Shown here one piece after another: positions 26,708 to 35,766 of a stretch of 64,000 bases of DNA. The notes below the pieces were generated by a model. The model saw nothing but the letters and a program-made list of their open reading frames with translations, did not search any database and was not told the DNA's origin. The stretch is from Flavobacterium channae (lineage in GTDB: Bacteria > Bacteroidota > Bacteroidia > Flavobacteriales > Flavobacteriaceae): assembly GCF_021172165.1 (NCBI RefSeq), contig NZ_CP089096.1:1488001-1552000 (forward strand), in the 5' to 3' direction. The position numbers and the translations under genes were made by a program. Numbering within the stretch: the stretch's first letter is position 1; each line of letters begins with the position of its first letter.

Positions 26708-28843
26708 CTACTTCTTAATTTTTTCTAAATCTAACAAAAAGGCAAATTCTTTTGCTAATTCTTTCAATGCTTCGAATCGTCCAGACGCACCACCATGTCC
26801 TGCATCCATGTTGGTATCTAAATACAACTGATTGTCATTTGTTTTCATAACGCGCAATTTTGCTACCCATTTTGCTGGTTCCCAATACTGCACTTGTGAA
26901 TCGTGAAGCCCTGTAGAGACATACATATTAGGATAAGCTTGCGCTTTCACTTGATCATAAGGCGAATATGACAACATATAATCATAATATTTTTTCTCAT
27001 TAGGATTTCCCCATTCGTCATATTCTCCAGTTGTTAAAGGAATCGTATCGTCTAACATTGTTGTAACCACATCCACAAAAGGAACTTGAGCTATTACTCC
27101 GTTGTATAATTCTGGATTCATGTTTACAATTGCTCCCATCAATAAACCTCCTGCCGAACCACCTTCCGCATATAAATGGGCAGCCGAAGTATATTTCTCT
27201 GCAATCACAAACTTGGAACAATCGATAAAATCAGAAAACGTGTTGATTTTCTTTAAAAGTTTTCCGTTTTCATACCATTCTCTTCCTAAGTCCTCACCTC
27301 CTCTAATGTGCGCAATTGCATAGATAAATCCTCTATCTAATAAACTCAAACGAGTAGATGAAAAATAAGGGTCCATCGTAGCTCCATAAGAACCGTAAGC
27401 ATATAACAATAACGGATTTTTACCATCTTTTTCAATTCCTTTTCTATATACCATTGAAATAGGAACTTTTGTTCCGTCAGTTGCGGTTGCCCAAACTCGT
27501 TCTTCGATGTAGTTGTTCTTGTCGAATTTTCCACCCAAGATTTCTTGTTCTTTCAATACTTTTTTCTCCTGAGTTCTCATATTGAAATCAATTACAGAAG
27601 AAGGTGTTGCCATAGATTGGTAGGCATAACGTAGTATTTCAGTATCAAAATCTACGTTAGTAGTAGTGTAAGCCGTATACGTTTCAATATTAAAAGGCAA
27701 GTAATACTCCCCTTTTCCACTCCATGGCATAATTCTGATTTTATTCAAACCATTTGAACGCTCTTCCACTACCAAATAATCTTTGAAAATTTCGATTCCT
27801 TCTAATAAAACATCACTTCTGTGTGCAATTAAATCTTTCCAGTTTTCAGCAGAAGTTGCTGTTTCTGGTGTTTTCATTAATTTAAAGTTGGTTGCTTTGT
27901 CTTTATTAGTTACGATATAGAAACTATCACCATAATGTGAAATCGAATATTCTAATCCACGCGTTCTTTTTTGGAAAACTTTAAATTCGCCATTTGGATT
28001 TTTAGCATCTAAAATTTGGTATTCAGAAGTCAACGTACTCGATGAACCAATAACTAAGTATTTTTTTGATTTTTCTTTGTAAACAAACGTATTAAAAGTA
28101 TCGTCTTTTTCATGAAAAACCATAACATCTGTTGAAGCCTCTGCTCCTAAAGTATGCTTATAAATTTTATCAGAGCGTAAAGTTTGAGCATCTTTACGAG
28201 TATAAAATAAGGTTTTGTTATCGCCAGCCCAAGTAGAACCTCCCGTTGTGTTTTCTAACTTTACCGGAAGAATTTCACCTGTTTCTAAGTTTTTAATTTG
28301 AATGGTATATTGTCTGCGCGAAACCAAATCCACACCAAAAGCTACCCATTTGTTATCTTCACTTACATTTAATCCAGATAAATTAAAATACGCATGTCCT
28401 TTTGCCATTTCATTACAATCAAACAAGATTTCTTCTTTGGCATCTAAACTTCCTTTTTTACGAGAATAAATTGGGTAATCTTTCCCTTTTTCAAAACGAG
28501 TGATGTAGTAATATCCGTTATACAAATAGGGAACCGAACTATCATCTTCTTTGATTCTTCCTTTCATTTCCAAAAACAATTCCTCTTGTAATTGTTTGGT
28601 ATGAGCAGTTGATTTTTGGTAATATTCGTTTTCTTTGTTTAGGTAATCAATAACTTCTGGGTTTTCCCTTTCATTTAACCAGTAGTAGTTATCAATTCTT
28701 TTATCACCGTGCTTTTCTAATGTTTTTGGAACAATTTTAGCAACTGGTGGCTGTATTTTATCAGACATTTTTTTTGTTTTATTTTGACTGTGAACTGGAG
28801 CAAAAATAACACAACCCAAAAGGAAATACGTGATTTTTTTCAT
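26708..28843 (-). CDS. Oligopeptidase B-like S9 family peptidase
   Basis: 711 residues of the prolyl oligopeptidase family, which cleaves short peptides, after basic residues in the oligopeptidase B branch. An N-terminal signal peptide (YFLLGCVIFAPVHSQ) indicates export or a lipid anchor at Cys11; the propeller spans about 70-430. The alpha/beta-hydrolase part contains YAYGSYG, HIRGGEDLGREWYENGKLL (typical of oligopeptidase B) and the nucleophile Ser563 in EGGSAGG, with the C-terminal His in DAGHGGASGR. A second Met at residue 26 (MSDKIQPPVAK) could give a cytoplasmic form without the signal peptide. Confidence 0.9.
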   Translation of the reverse strand: MKKITYFLLGCVIFAPVHSQNKTKKMSDKIQPPVAKIVPKTLEKHGDKRIDNYYWLNERENPEVIDYLNKENEYYQKSTAHTKQLQEELFLEMKGRIKEDDSSVPYLYNGYYYITRFEKGKDYPIYSRKKGSLDAKEEILFDCNEMAKGHAYFNLSGLNVSEDNKWVAFGVDLVSRRQYTIQIKNLETGEILPVKLENTTGGSTWAGDNKTLFYTRKDAQTLRSDKIYKHTLGAEASTDVMVFHEKDDTFNTFVYKEKSKKYLVIGSSSTLTSEYQILDAKNPNGEFKVFQKRTRGLEYSISHYGDSFYIVTNKDKATNFKLMKTPETATSAENWKDLIAHRSDVLLEGIEIFKDYLVVEERSNGLNKIRIMPWSGKGEYYLPFNIETYTAYTTTNVDFDTEILRYAYQSMATPSSVIDFNMRTQEKKVLKEQEILGGKFDKNNYIEERVWATATDGTKVPISMVYRKGIEKDGKNPLLLYAYGSYGATMDPYFSSTRLSLLDRGFIYAIAHIRGGEDLGREWYENGKLLKKINTFSDFIDCSKFVIAEKYTSAAHLYAEGGSAGGLLMGAIVNMNPELYNGVIAQVPFVDVVTTMLDDTIPLTTGEYDEWGNPNEKKYYDYMLSYSPYDQVKAQAYPNMYVSTGLHDSQVQYWEPAKWVAKLRVMKTNDNQLYLDTNMDAGHGGASGRFEALKELAKEFAFLLDLEKIKK

Positions 28844-28877
28844 GAAGTTTTACAATAATTATTAACCGCTAATTTAC

Positions 28878-28885
28878 TATTTTTG
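28878..28885 (+). promoter_or_regulatory. Candidate ybaB -7 box
   Basis: TATTTTTG matches TAnnTTTG, 22 bases before the ybaB ATG. No clear -33 TTG lies upstream. Confidence 0.4.
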
Positions 28886-28907
28886 CTGAAATAAAAAAAT
28901 TAAAATT

Positions 28908-29231
28908 ATGTTTGGAGATATTATGGGTATGATGGGTAAATTAAAAGAAACCCAACAAAAAGTTGAAGAAACAAAAAAGCGTTTGGACCATGTTTTAATC
29001 GATGAAAAAAGCGCTGATGGCTTGCTAGAAGTAACACTTACGGCTAACAGAAAAATCAAAAACATTACCTTAAATGATGATTTACTTCAAGACAAAGAAA
29101 TGCTTGAAGATTACTTAGTTAATGTTTTAAACAAAGCGATTGAAAAAGCAACAAATGTTCATGAAACGGAATTAGCTGCAGTTGCCAAAGAAGGCATGCC
29201 AAACATCCCTGGAATGGATATGTTTAAATAA
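28908..29231 (+). CDS. YbaB/EbfC family nucleoid-associated protein
   Basis: 107 residues. YbaB/EbfC proteins are small dimeric DNA-binding proteins of the nucleoid. It begins [21 protein letters not shown], followed by the conserved [17 protein letters not shown] strands and the helix [15 protein letters not shown]. Its 3' end overlaps the convergent permease gene by eight bases. recR and dnaX, its usual partners in Gram-negatives, are not adjacent. Confidence 0.92.
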   Translation: MFGDIMGMMGKLKETQQKVEETKKRLDHVLIDEKSADGLLEVTLTANRKIKNITLNDDLLQDKEMLEDYLVNVLNKAIEKATNVHETELAAVAKEGMPNIPGMDMFK

Positions 29232-29997
29232 TTCCCATTCCTAAAGCTATTGCTACTAAAAGCAATAATATAGCAACAAAAACTTGGAGAAATTTTAGGG
29301 TAACTTTCTTTAAAAGTTGGTTACCCAAATACGCTCCTGAAATAGCACAAATTGTGGCCGAGATCAGTAAACCTTTATTTTCGTACAACGTATAACTTGA
29401 AATTTTAGAGGCATAAACACTCAATCGTGTAAAATCGATAAACATTGAAACTACAATTCCTGTAGCAATAAAACTTTCTTTGGATAAACCGGCTTTAATC
29501 AAAAAAGCACTTCGCAAAGCCCCTTGATGTCCGGAAAGTCCACCAAAAAATCCGCTTAAAATTCCGCCTAAAGGCAATTTATCTTTTCCGAATTCTATTT
29601 TACTCAAAAAAGGAATCAAATCTAATAATGCAAAAATTACTAGTAAAATTGCAATGATGAATTTAACTGGAAAAACTTCTAATTGTTTTCCAAAAAGTGA
29701 ATAACTGAATAATGGTTGTAAATCTGAAATTTGTAATAACATCCAAGAACCTAGCATTGCTGCAAATATTGCGGGAATTCCAAAGCGTAATAAAACGTCT
29801 TTATTAGCATGTTTTCCAACTAAGAAAAACTTAAAGATATTGTTTGCAAAATGTACCAATCCACACAAACCTATCGCAATATCAACTGGAAAGAAAATCA
29901 TAAAAATCGGCGTTAACAAGGTTCCTAAACCAAATCCAGAGAAAAAGGTTAGAATCGCTGTTAAAAAAGCAACAATTGATATGATTATGATTTCCAT
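29224..29997 (-). CDS. TauE/SafE family anion permease
   Basis: 257 residues with about seven or eight membrane helices and two related halves, the architecture of the TauE/SafE (DUF81) family thought to export sulfite, sulfoacetate or related anions. The signature [21 protein letters not shown] lies in the first half and [21 protein letters not shown] in the second. It ends two bases before the threonine aldolase stop on the same strand (gene order aldolase then permease), so both are probably cotranscribed. The substrate is unknown. Confidence 0.85.
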   Translation of the reverse strand: MEIIIISIVAFLTAILTFFSGFGLGTLLTPIFMIFFPVDIAIGLCGLVHFANNIFKFFLVGKHANKDVLLRFGIPAIFAAMLGSWMLLQISDLQPLFSYSLFGKQLEVFPVKFIIAILLVIFALLDLIPFLSKIEFGKDKLPLGGILSGFFGGLSGHQGALRSAFLIKAGLSKESFIATGIVVSMFIDFTRLSVYASKISSYTLYENKGLLISATICAISGAYLGNQLLKKVTLKFLQVFVAILLLLVAIALGMGII

Positions 29998-29999
29998 TA

Positions 30000-31025
30000 C
30001 TAAAAAGTCAATTTAGAAAAAACTTCCATTACATATTCGTGCATAACTTCTTTGTAATCTAAATGTGTTACAATTCTTAGCTTTCCATGTCCCATTGAAC
30101 TAATTGCAATTCCTTTTTGTTTTAGCTTCTCAACAAATACTTTTTCATCTACAAAAGATTGCAATCCAAAAATTAAAATATTAGTTTCAACTGGTTCTAC
30201 GTTGGCAACCCAAGGCATTTTTTCTAATAAACTACCTAATTCTTTCGCTCTTCTGTGATCAATTTCTAATCGACTGATATTATTTTGTAAAGCAAATAAA
30301 CCTGATGCTGCTAAATATCCAGATTGACGCATATTACCACCAAAAATCTTTCTAATGCGTAAAGCTCGGTGCATATCTGCTTTGCTTCCCAACAAAACAG
30401 AACCTACTGGTGCTCCCAATCCTTTTGATAAACAAACCGAAATAGTGTCAAACAACTCTCCAAACTGTTTTGGATGTTGTTTTTTTGCCACCAAAGCATT
30501 CCACAAACGTGCTCCATCCAGGTGATATTTTAAATTATTCTCGATACAAACTTGCTTAATTTCTTGCAAAGGTTGTAAGTCGTAACAAGCTCCTCCTCCT
30601 TTATTAGTCGTATTTTCAATACTTACCAATGAAGTTAAAGGTGCATGATAAAAATCAGGGTCATTAATAGCGTTTTTAACTAAATCAGCAGTAATCATAC
30701 CTCTGTTTCCATCCACTAAACAACATGAAACACCGCTATTAAAAGAAGCTCCTCCTCCTTCATAATGATAAATGTGTGAATATTTATCGCAAATAACTTG
30801 CTCACCAGGTTGTGTATGCAACTTTATAGCCGTTTGGTTTGCCATAGTTCCACTCGGAAAAAACAAGGCAGCTTCCATACCAAACAAATCTGCTAAGGTT
30901 TCCTCTAACTCATTAACTGTTGGGTCTTGTTTATAAACATCATCCCCCACTTTAGCATTAAACATAACGTTTAGCATTTCTACTGAAGGCTTGGTAACGG
31001 TATCACTTACTAAATTTATTTCCAT
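30000..31025 (-). CDS. ltaE: Low-specificity L-threonine aldolase
   Basis: 341 residues, fold type I PLP enzyme that splits threonine (and allo-threonine) to glycine and acetaldehyde. Signatures: the N-terminal SDTVTKPSVEM, the cofactor segment FFPSGTMANQ, HLDGARLWNA, and the PLP lysine Lys201 in VCLSKGLGAPVGS. Length is normal. It is divergent from prfB and followed without a gap by the TauE-type permease. Metabolically it connects the threonine operon in this window to glycine and so to GcvT. Confidence 0.9.
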   Translation of the reverse strand: MEINLVSDTVTKPSVEMLNVMFNAKVGDDVYKQDPTVNELEETLADLFGMEAALFFPSGTMANQTAIKLHTQPGEQVICDKYSHIYHYEGGGASFNSGVSCCLVDGNRGMITADLVKNAINDPDFYHAPLTSLVSIENTTNKGGGACYDLQPLQEIKQVCIENNLKYHLDGARLWNALVAKKQHPKQFGELFDTISVCLSKGLGAPVGSVLLGSKADMHRALRIRKIFGGNMRQSGYLAASGLFALQNNISRLEIDHRRAKELGSLLEKMPWVANVEPVETNILIFGLQSFVDEKVFVEKLKQKGIAISSMGHGKLRIVTHLDYKEVMHEYVMEVFSKLTF

Positions 31026-31043
31026 AGAATAAAAAAGAATAGC

Positions 31044-31051
31044 TATTTTTG
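31044..31051 (+). promoter_or_regulatory. Candidate prfB -7 box
   Basis: TATTTTTG matches TAnnTTTG, 21 bases before the prfB ATG; no convincing -33 element. Confidence 0.35.
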
Positions 31052-31072
31052 TTGTGTAAAACTACAATATTT

Positions 31073-32168
31073 ATGATAAATACAGAACAAGTCAGAGATA
31101 TTATTGATCGCCTTGGTGCGTTAAGGAGGTATCTTTGACATCGATGCCAAAACAATCGAAATAACTAACGAAGAAGAAAAAACCTTCGCTCCTGACTTTT
31201 GGAACAACGCCAAAGAAGCCGAAATTATTATCCGAAACCTTAGATCTAAAAAGAAATGGGTAGAAGATTATAATAAAGGAATTGAACTTTCTGAAGAACT
31301 TCAAATTATGATGGATTTCTTTAAAGAAGGTGATGTTACCGAAGAAGAAGTTGAAGAACAATATCAAAAAACTTTACATCACATTGAAGATTTAGAGTTT
31401 AGAAACATGCTTTCCGATGAAGGAGACAGCATGAGTGCCGTATTACAAATTACTGCCGGTGCTGGTGGAACCGAAAGTTGTGATTGGGCTTCCATGCTAA
31501 TGCGAATGTATTTAATGTGGGGCGAAAAGCAAGGCTACAAAATCAAAGAATTAAACTTTCAAGAAGGTGATGTTGCCGGAATTAAAACCGTAACATTAGA
31601 AATTGAAGGTGAATTTGCTTTTGGTTATTTAAAAGGAGAAAACGGTGTTCATCGTTTAGTTAGAATCTCTCCTTTTGATAGTAATGCAAAAAGACACACT
31701 TCATTTGCTTCTGTTTATGTTTATCCTTTGGTTGATGATTCTATTGAGGTAGAAATCAATCCAGCTGATATCGAAATCATTACTTCTCGTTCAAGTGGTG
31801 CTGGTGGTCAAAACGTAAACAAAGTTGAAACCAAAGTGCAATTGTTTCACAAACCTACAGGAATACAAATTCAATGTTCGGAAACACGTTCGCAACAAGA
31901 TAACCGTCAGCGAGCAATGCAAATGTTAAAATCGCAATTATATGAAATTGAGCTTAACAAACGTTTGGAACAACGAGCAGACATTGAGGCTGGAAAAATG
32001 AAGATTGAATGGGGTTCGCAAATTCGTAATTATGTAATGCATCCATATAAATTAGTAAAAGATGTTCGTTCCGGATACGAATCTAGTGATGTGGAAGGTA
32101 TTATGAATGGTGAAATAGATAATTTCTTGAAAGCCTATTTGATGATGATGGGTCAAAAAGAAGAATAG
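31073..32168 (+). CDS. prfB: Peptide chain release factor 2 (programmed +1 frameshift)
   Basis: RF2 is 364 residues when joined across the frameshift: codons 1-21 (31073-31135), then 31137-32168. It recognises UGA and UAA and triggers peptide release. The zero frame reads [21 protein letters not shown] and meets TGA at 31136. A +1 shift at CTT-T continues with [24 protein letters not shown]2 hallmarks follow: the SPF stop-recognition tripeptide ([14 protein letters not shown]) and the catalytic GGQ at 244-246 ([16 protein letters not shown]). The gene therefore starts well before the first in-frame ATG of the long frame at 31308. Confidence 0.95.
31124..31138 (+). promoter_or_regulatory. prfB recoding site
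   Basis: AGGAGG TAT CTT TGA C: an internal Shine-Dalgarno-like sequence, then the slippery CTT_T and the in-frame UGA recognised by RF2 itself. The eight bases AAGGAGGT are a perfect complement of the canonical anti-SD ACCTCCTT. This is the classic autoregulatory site. Confidence 0.95.
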
Positions 32169-32242
32169 TTTACAATCTTAATGAAATTTTAAAAGATTAG
32201 TAAACGATTAGAAAAAATATATATTCGTTAAAAAAACCGACT

Positions 32243-32282
32243 AAATCCATTCAAAAATTATATTTTTCGAATGGATTTTGTA
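32243..32282 (+). terminator. Probable prfB terminator
   Basis: AAATCCATTC pairs with GAATGGATTT, and the inner AAAAAT/ATTTTT extends the stem (one bulged C). It is followed by TTGTATTTTA. It lies 75 bases after prfB and about 30 bases before the carboxylase gene. Confidence 0.6.
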
Positions 32283-32312
32283 TTTTAGCCAGCCAAATAA
32301 CCAACAAATACT

Positions 32313-33941
32313 ATGGACTTAAATTTTAATAAAAACGAAGATCATAACAAACTTTTACTTTCTGATTTAAAAAATCGATTTGCCCAAGTTAAATTAGGTG
32401 GTGGACCAAAAAGAATCGAAAAATTACATGCTGAAGGAAAAATGACAGCACGTGAACGTATCGATTATCTTTTAGATGAAAAAGCAAAAAGCATTGAGAT
32501 AGGAGCTTTTGTTGGTGATGGCATGTATAAAGAACATGGTGGCTGTCCATCTGGTGGTGTTGTGGTTAAAATTGGATTTATTTCTGGTAAACAATGTATA
32601 GTTGTTGCTAATGATGCCACTGTAAAGGCTGGCGCATGGTTTCCTATCACAGGTAAGAAAAACTTACGTGCTCAAGAAATCGCAATGGAAAACCGATTAC
32701 CTATAATCTACTTAGTTGATTCGGCAGGTGTTTATTTGCCGATGCAAGATGAAATCTTCCCTGATAAAGAACATTTTGGTCGCATCTTTAGAAATAATGC
32801 TATCATGAGTAGCATGGGTATTACCCAAATTGCTGCGGTTATGGGAAGTTGTGTAGCTGGTGGTGCTTACTTACCTATCATGAGCGATGAAGCTATGATT
32901 GTTGATAAAACAGGAAGTATTTTCTTAGCCGGAAGTTACTTAGTAAAAGCAGCTATTGGAGAAACAATTGATAACGAAACACTTGGTGGAGCAACAACAC
33001 ATTGCGAAATTTCGGGTGTTACCGATTATAAAGCAAAAGACGATAAAGATGCTTTAGATAGAATTAAAAGTATTGTCGGCAAAATTGGTGATTTTGACAA
33101 AGCAGGTTACAATCGCGTTAAGGCAGAAAAACCAGCATTGGATCCAAAAGATATTTATGGAATTTTACCAAAATCGCGTGCAGATCAATATGATATGTAT
33201 GAAATTATCAAACGTCTAGTAGATAACTCAGAATTTGATGAATATAAAGGTGATTACGGTAAAACGTTAATTACTGCTTATGCAAGAATCGATGGTTGGG
33301 CTGTAGGAATTGTAGCTAACCAAAGAAAAATTGTAAAAAATGCTAAAGGAGAAATGCAATTTGGTGGAGCAATTTATTCGGATTCAGCTGATAAAGCAAC
33401 TCGTTTTATTGCCAATTGTAACCAAAAGAAAATTCCTTTAGTTTTTGTTCAGGATGTAACCGGATTTATGGTTGGTTCAAAATCTGAACATGGCGGAATT
33501 ATAAAAGATGGTGCCAAAATGGTTAATGCCATGGCTAATTCTGTTGTTCCTAAATTCACGGTAATTGTTGGAAATTCATATGGAGCTGGAAATTATGCAA
33601 TGTGCGGAAAAGCTTATGATCCTAGATTAATATTTGCTTGGCCAAGTGCCGAATTAGCCGTTATGGGTGGAACGCAAGCAGCTAAAGTTTTAGCACAAAT
33701 TGAAGCTTCATCATTAAAAGCAAAAGGTGAAGTTATTGATGAAGTGAAAGAAAAAGAATTGTTCGATAAAATTAAAGCGCGTTACGACGAACAAGTTTCG
33801 CCTTACTACGCAGCTTCTCGTTTATGGACAGACGCTATCGTAGATCCTTTAGAAACTAGAAATTGGATTTCTATGGGAATTGAAGCAGCCAACCACGCTC
33901 CTATTGAAAAACAATTCAATTTAGGCGTTATTCAAGTTTAA
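32313..33941 (+). CDS. Acyl-CoA carboxylase, carboxyltransferase (beta) subunit
   Basis: 542 residues. This subunit moves the carboxyl group from biotin to an acyl-CoA (propionyl-CoA, methylcrotonyl-CoA or similar). The N-terminal half has GGGPKRIEKLHAEGKMTARERIDYLLD, DSAGVYLPMQDE and the oxyanion-hole segment GSCVAGGAYLP; the C-terminal half has DVTGFMVGSKSEHGG and NSYGAGNYAMCG. The QDE and AGNYAMCG patterns and the final APIEKQFNLGVIQV lean towards the methylcrotonyl-CoA type. No biotin carboxylase or biotin carrier gene is adjacent, so the acyl substrate stays open. Confidence 0.88.
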   Translation: MDLNFNKNEDHNKLLLSDLKNRFAQVKLGGGPKRIEKLHAEGKMTARERIDYLLDEKAKSIEIGAFVGDGMYKEHGGCPSGGVVVKIGFISGKQCIVVANDATVKAGAWFPITGKKNLRAQEIAMENRLPIIYLVDSAGVYLPMQDEIFPDKEHFGRIFRNNAIMSSMGITQIAAVMGSCVAGGAYLPIMSDEAMIVDKTGSIFLAGSYLVKAAIGETIDNETLGGATTHCEISGVTDYKAKDDKDALDRIKSIVGKIGDFDKAGYNRVKAEKPALDPKDIYGILPKSRADQYDMYEIIKRLVDNSEFDEYKGDYGKTLITAYARIDGWAVGIVANQRKIVKNAKGEMQFGGAIYSDSADKATRFIANCNQKKIPLVFVQDVTGFMVGSKSEHGGIIKDGAKMVNAMANSVVPKFTVIVGNSYGAGNYAMCGKAYDPRLIFAWPSAELAVMGGTQAAKVLAQIEASSLKAKGEVIDEVKEKELFDKIKARYDEQVSPYYAASRLWTDAIVDPLETRNWISMGIEAANHAPIEKQFNLGVIQV

Positions 33942-33961
33942 CTATTTAAGAAACATATTTT

Positions 33962-34003
33962 AAATGTCATTTCTAAAATTCAAATAGAAATGACATTTTT
34001 TTT
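33962..34003 (+). terminator. Intrinsic terminator after the carboxylase gene
   Basis: AAATGTCATTTCTA pairs with TAGAAATGACATTT (14 bp, perfect) around a nine-base loop, followed by a T-run. Confidence 0.85.
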
Positions 34004-34018
34004 CGCATTATTGTAATG

Positions 34019-34026
34019 TATCTTTG
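34019..34026 (+). promoter_or_regulatory. Candidate -7 box of the RluA-like gene
   Basis: TATCTTTG matches TAnnTTTG and ends only four bases before the chosen ATG at 34031. It overlaps the alternative start at 34016, which argues for the later start. Confidence 0.4.
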
Positions 34027-34030
34027 TGAC

Positions 34031-35698
34031 ATGTTAAAAACGCTTTTTCAATCTTTCAAAACCAATATTTCAGGTATTTCGCTACCAGAAAAATTTACCT
34101 TTCCTTTTTATTACGAACCGCATGAATTAAGTAAAATTGCTGCAAAAGAATTGCAAAATCACTTAACATCTCAAACCGATTTTGAGCATAACTTTGGTTT
34201 GCAAGAAGGTCAGCAAGGTTTAATAATTGGAAAAATGTTTGGTGTTTTAGTTTGTCAAGACCAAGAAGGAAACCTAGGCTATTTATGGGCGTTTTCTGGA
34301 AAATTAGCTGGTGTGAATCATCTTCCCTATTTTGTGCCAACAATCTTTGATATGTTACACGAAGATGGTTTTTTCAGAAAAGAAGAAGAAGTTTTAAATG
34401 CAATTAATCGTCAAATCGAGATTTTAGAAAATTCAACCGAACTTCAAATCAAAAAAAATCAATTCGAATCCACAAAAAAAGAAGCCACTACAGATTTACA
34501 AAATCAAAAAGATAAAATCAAACGCTTAAAAATTGAGCGTGATGAAAAACGTAATTCATTCGATAATTTACCTTCATCTGAAATAGAACAATTAAAATTG
34601 GAACTTTCGGAAGAGAGCAAAAAAGAAAGCATTTTACTAAAAAAAATGACGAAATATTGGAATTTTCACATTGAAAATGCTCAAAAAGAAGTCAATATAC
34701 TTTTAGAAGAAATCAACCAATTAAAAGAGGAACGCCGATTAAAATCGGGAGCTTTACAACAAAAACTCTTTGCAGAATATTCCTTTTTAAATCAATTTGG
34801 TGAACGCAAAAGTATTGGCGAAATTTTTAATGATAATCCGCCTGCAGGTGCTGGAGAATGTGCAGCTCCAAAGTTATTGCATTATGCATTTGAACATCAA
34901 CTAAAACCTATTGCAATGGCTGAATTTTGGTGGGGACAATCGCCAAAATCGGAAATTCGCAAACACAAACAATTTTATCCTGCTTGTAAAAGTAAATGCG
35001 AACCTATCTTGTTATCGCATATGTTGAAAGGTTTGGACATGGAAGCCAATCCATTTCAAGAAAATCCAGCAGAAGGAAAAGAAATTGAAATTGTTTACGA
35101 AGATGACATTTTACTGGTAGTTAACAAACCTGAAGAATTTCTTTCGGTTCCTGGAAAAATGATTTCAGATTCGGTTTACCAAAGAATAAAAGAATTGTAT
35201 CCAAATGCAACTGGTCCTTTAATTGTACATCGTTTAGACATGTCAACTTCAGGATTAATCTTAATTGCAAAAAACGAAGAAACGTATGTAAAACTGCAAA
35301 GTCAATTTATAAAACGTACTATAAAAAAACGTTATGTTGCGTTACTTGATGGAGTTCTAAAAGAAAAAGAGGGAATAATTGACTTACCACTTCGTGTGGA
35401 TTTAGATGATAGACCACGACAGTTGGTTTGCTACGAAAATGGAAAACCTGCTCAAACCAAATGGGAAGTTATTGAAGTAAAAAACAATCAAACATTGGTT
35501 TACTTCTACCCGATTACAGGAAGAACACATCAATTACGCGTTCATGCTTCTCACGAATTGGGTTTAAAAACACCTATTGTTGGTGATGATTTGTACGGAA
35601 CAAAAGCAAATCGTTTGCATTTACACGCAGAACAACTCATGTTTACACATCCAGAAACTAAAGAAGAACTCACAATAAAAGTGGAAGCTAATTTTTAA
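34031..35698 (+). CDS. RluA family pseudouridine synthase with long N-terminal extension
   Basis: 555 residues. The C-terminal third is an RluA-type pseudouridine synthase that isomerises uridines in rRNA or tRNA: YEDDILLVVNKPEEFLSVPG, the catalytic HRLDMSTSG with Asp403, KRYVALLDG, and the GRTHQLRVHA motif. The first 340 or so residues are an extension: a folded segment (1-120), a charged coiled coil (about 130-245), and a Cys-containing segment PPAGAGECAAPKLLHYA with FYPACKSKCEPIL. Typical RluA enzymes are about 300 residues, so this is nearly twice the length. The GAGECAAPKLL segment is known from long RluA proteins of several phyla. The target uridine is unknown. Confidence 0.88.
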   Translation: MLKTLFQSFKTNISGISLPEKFTFPFYYEPHELSKIAAKELQNHLTSQTDFEHNFGLQEGQQGLIIGKMFGVLVCQDQEGNLGYLWAFSGKLAGVNHLPYFVPTIFDMLHEDGFFRKEEEVLNAINRQIEILENSTELQIKKNQFESTKKEATTDLQNQKDKIKRLKIERDEKRNSFDNLPSSEIEQLKLELSEESKKESILLKKMTKYWNFHIENAQKEVNILLEEINQLKEERRLKSGALQQKLFAEYSFLNQFGERKSIGEIFNDNPPAGAGECAAPKLLHYAFEHQLKPIAMAEFWWGQSPKSEIRKHKQFYPACKSKCEPILLSHMLKGLDMEANPFQENPAEGKEIEIVYEDDILLVVNKPEEFLSVPGKMISDSVYQRIKELYPNATGPLIVHRLDMSTSGLILIAKNEETYVKLQSQFIKRTIKKRYVALLDGVLKEKEGIIDLPLRVDLDDRPRQLVCYENGKPAQTKWEVIEVKNNQTLVYFYPITGRTHQLRVHASHELGLKTPIVGDDLYGTKANRLHLHAEQLMFTHPETKEELTIKVEANF

Positions 35699-35727
35699 AA
35701 ATTCTTATTTAATGTAACTTTTTTTAG

Positions 35728-35751
35728 AATCTAAACTCTTATATTTAGATT
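35728..35751. repeat. 8-bp inverted repeat between the RluA-like and M1 genes
   Basis: AATCTAAA and TTTAGATT around an eight-base loop, with a third TTTTAGA just before it. It could end transcription of the upstream gene (short TTT tail) or be an operator for the peptidase gene that starts 15 bases later. Confidence 0.35.
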
Positions 35752-35766
35752 TTGAAAATAAGCCTC

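Noticed and set aside
31308..32168. ATG at 31308 as the start of prfB
   Set aside because: The upstream frame encodes the conserved RF2 N-terminus, joined by the standard CTT-TGA frameshift site, so the gene starts at 31073.
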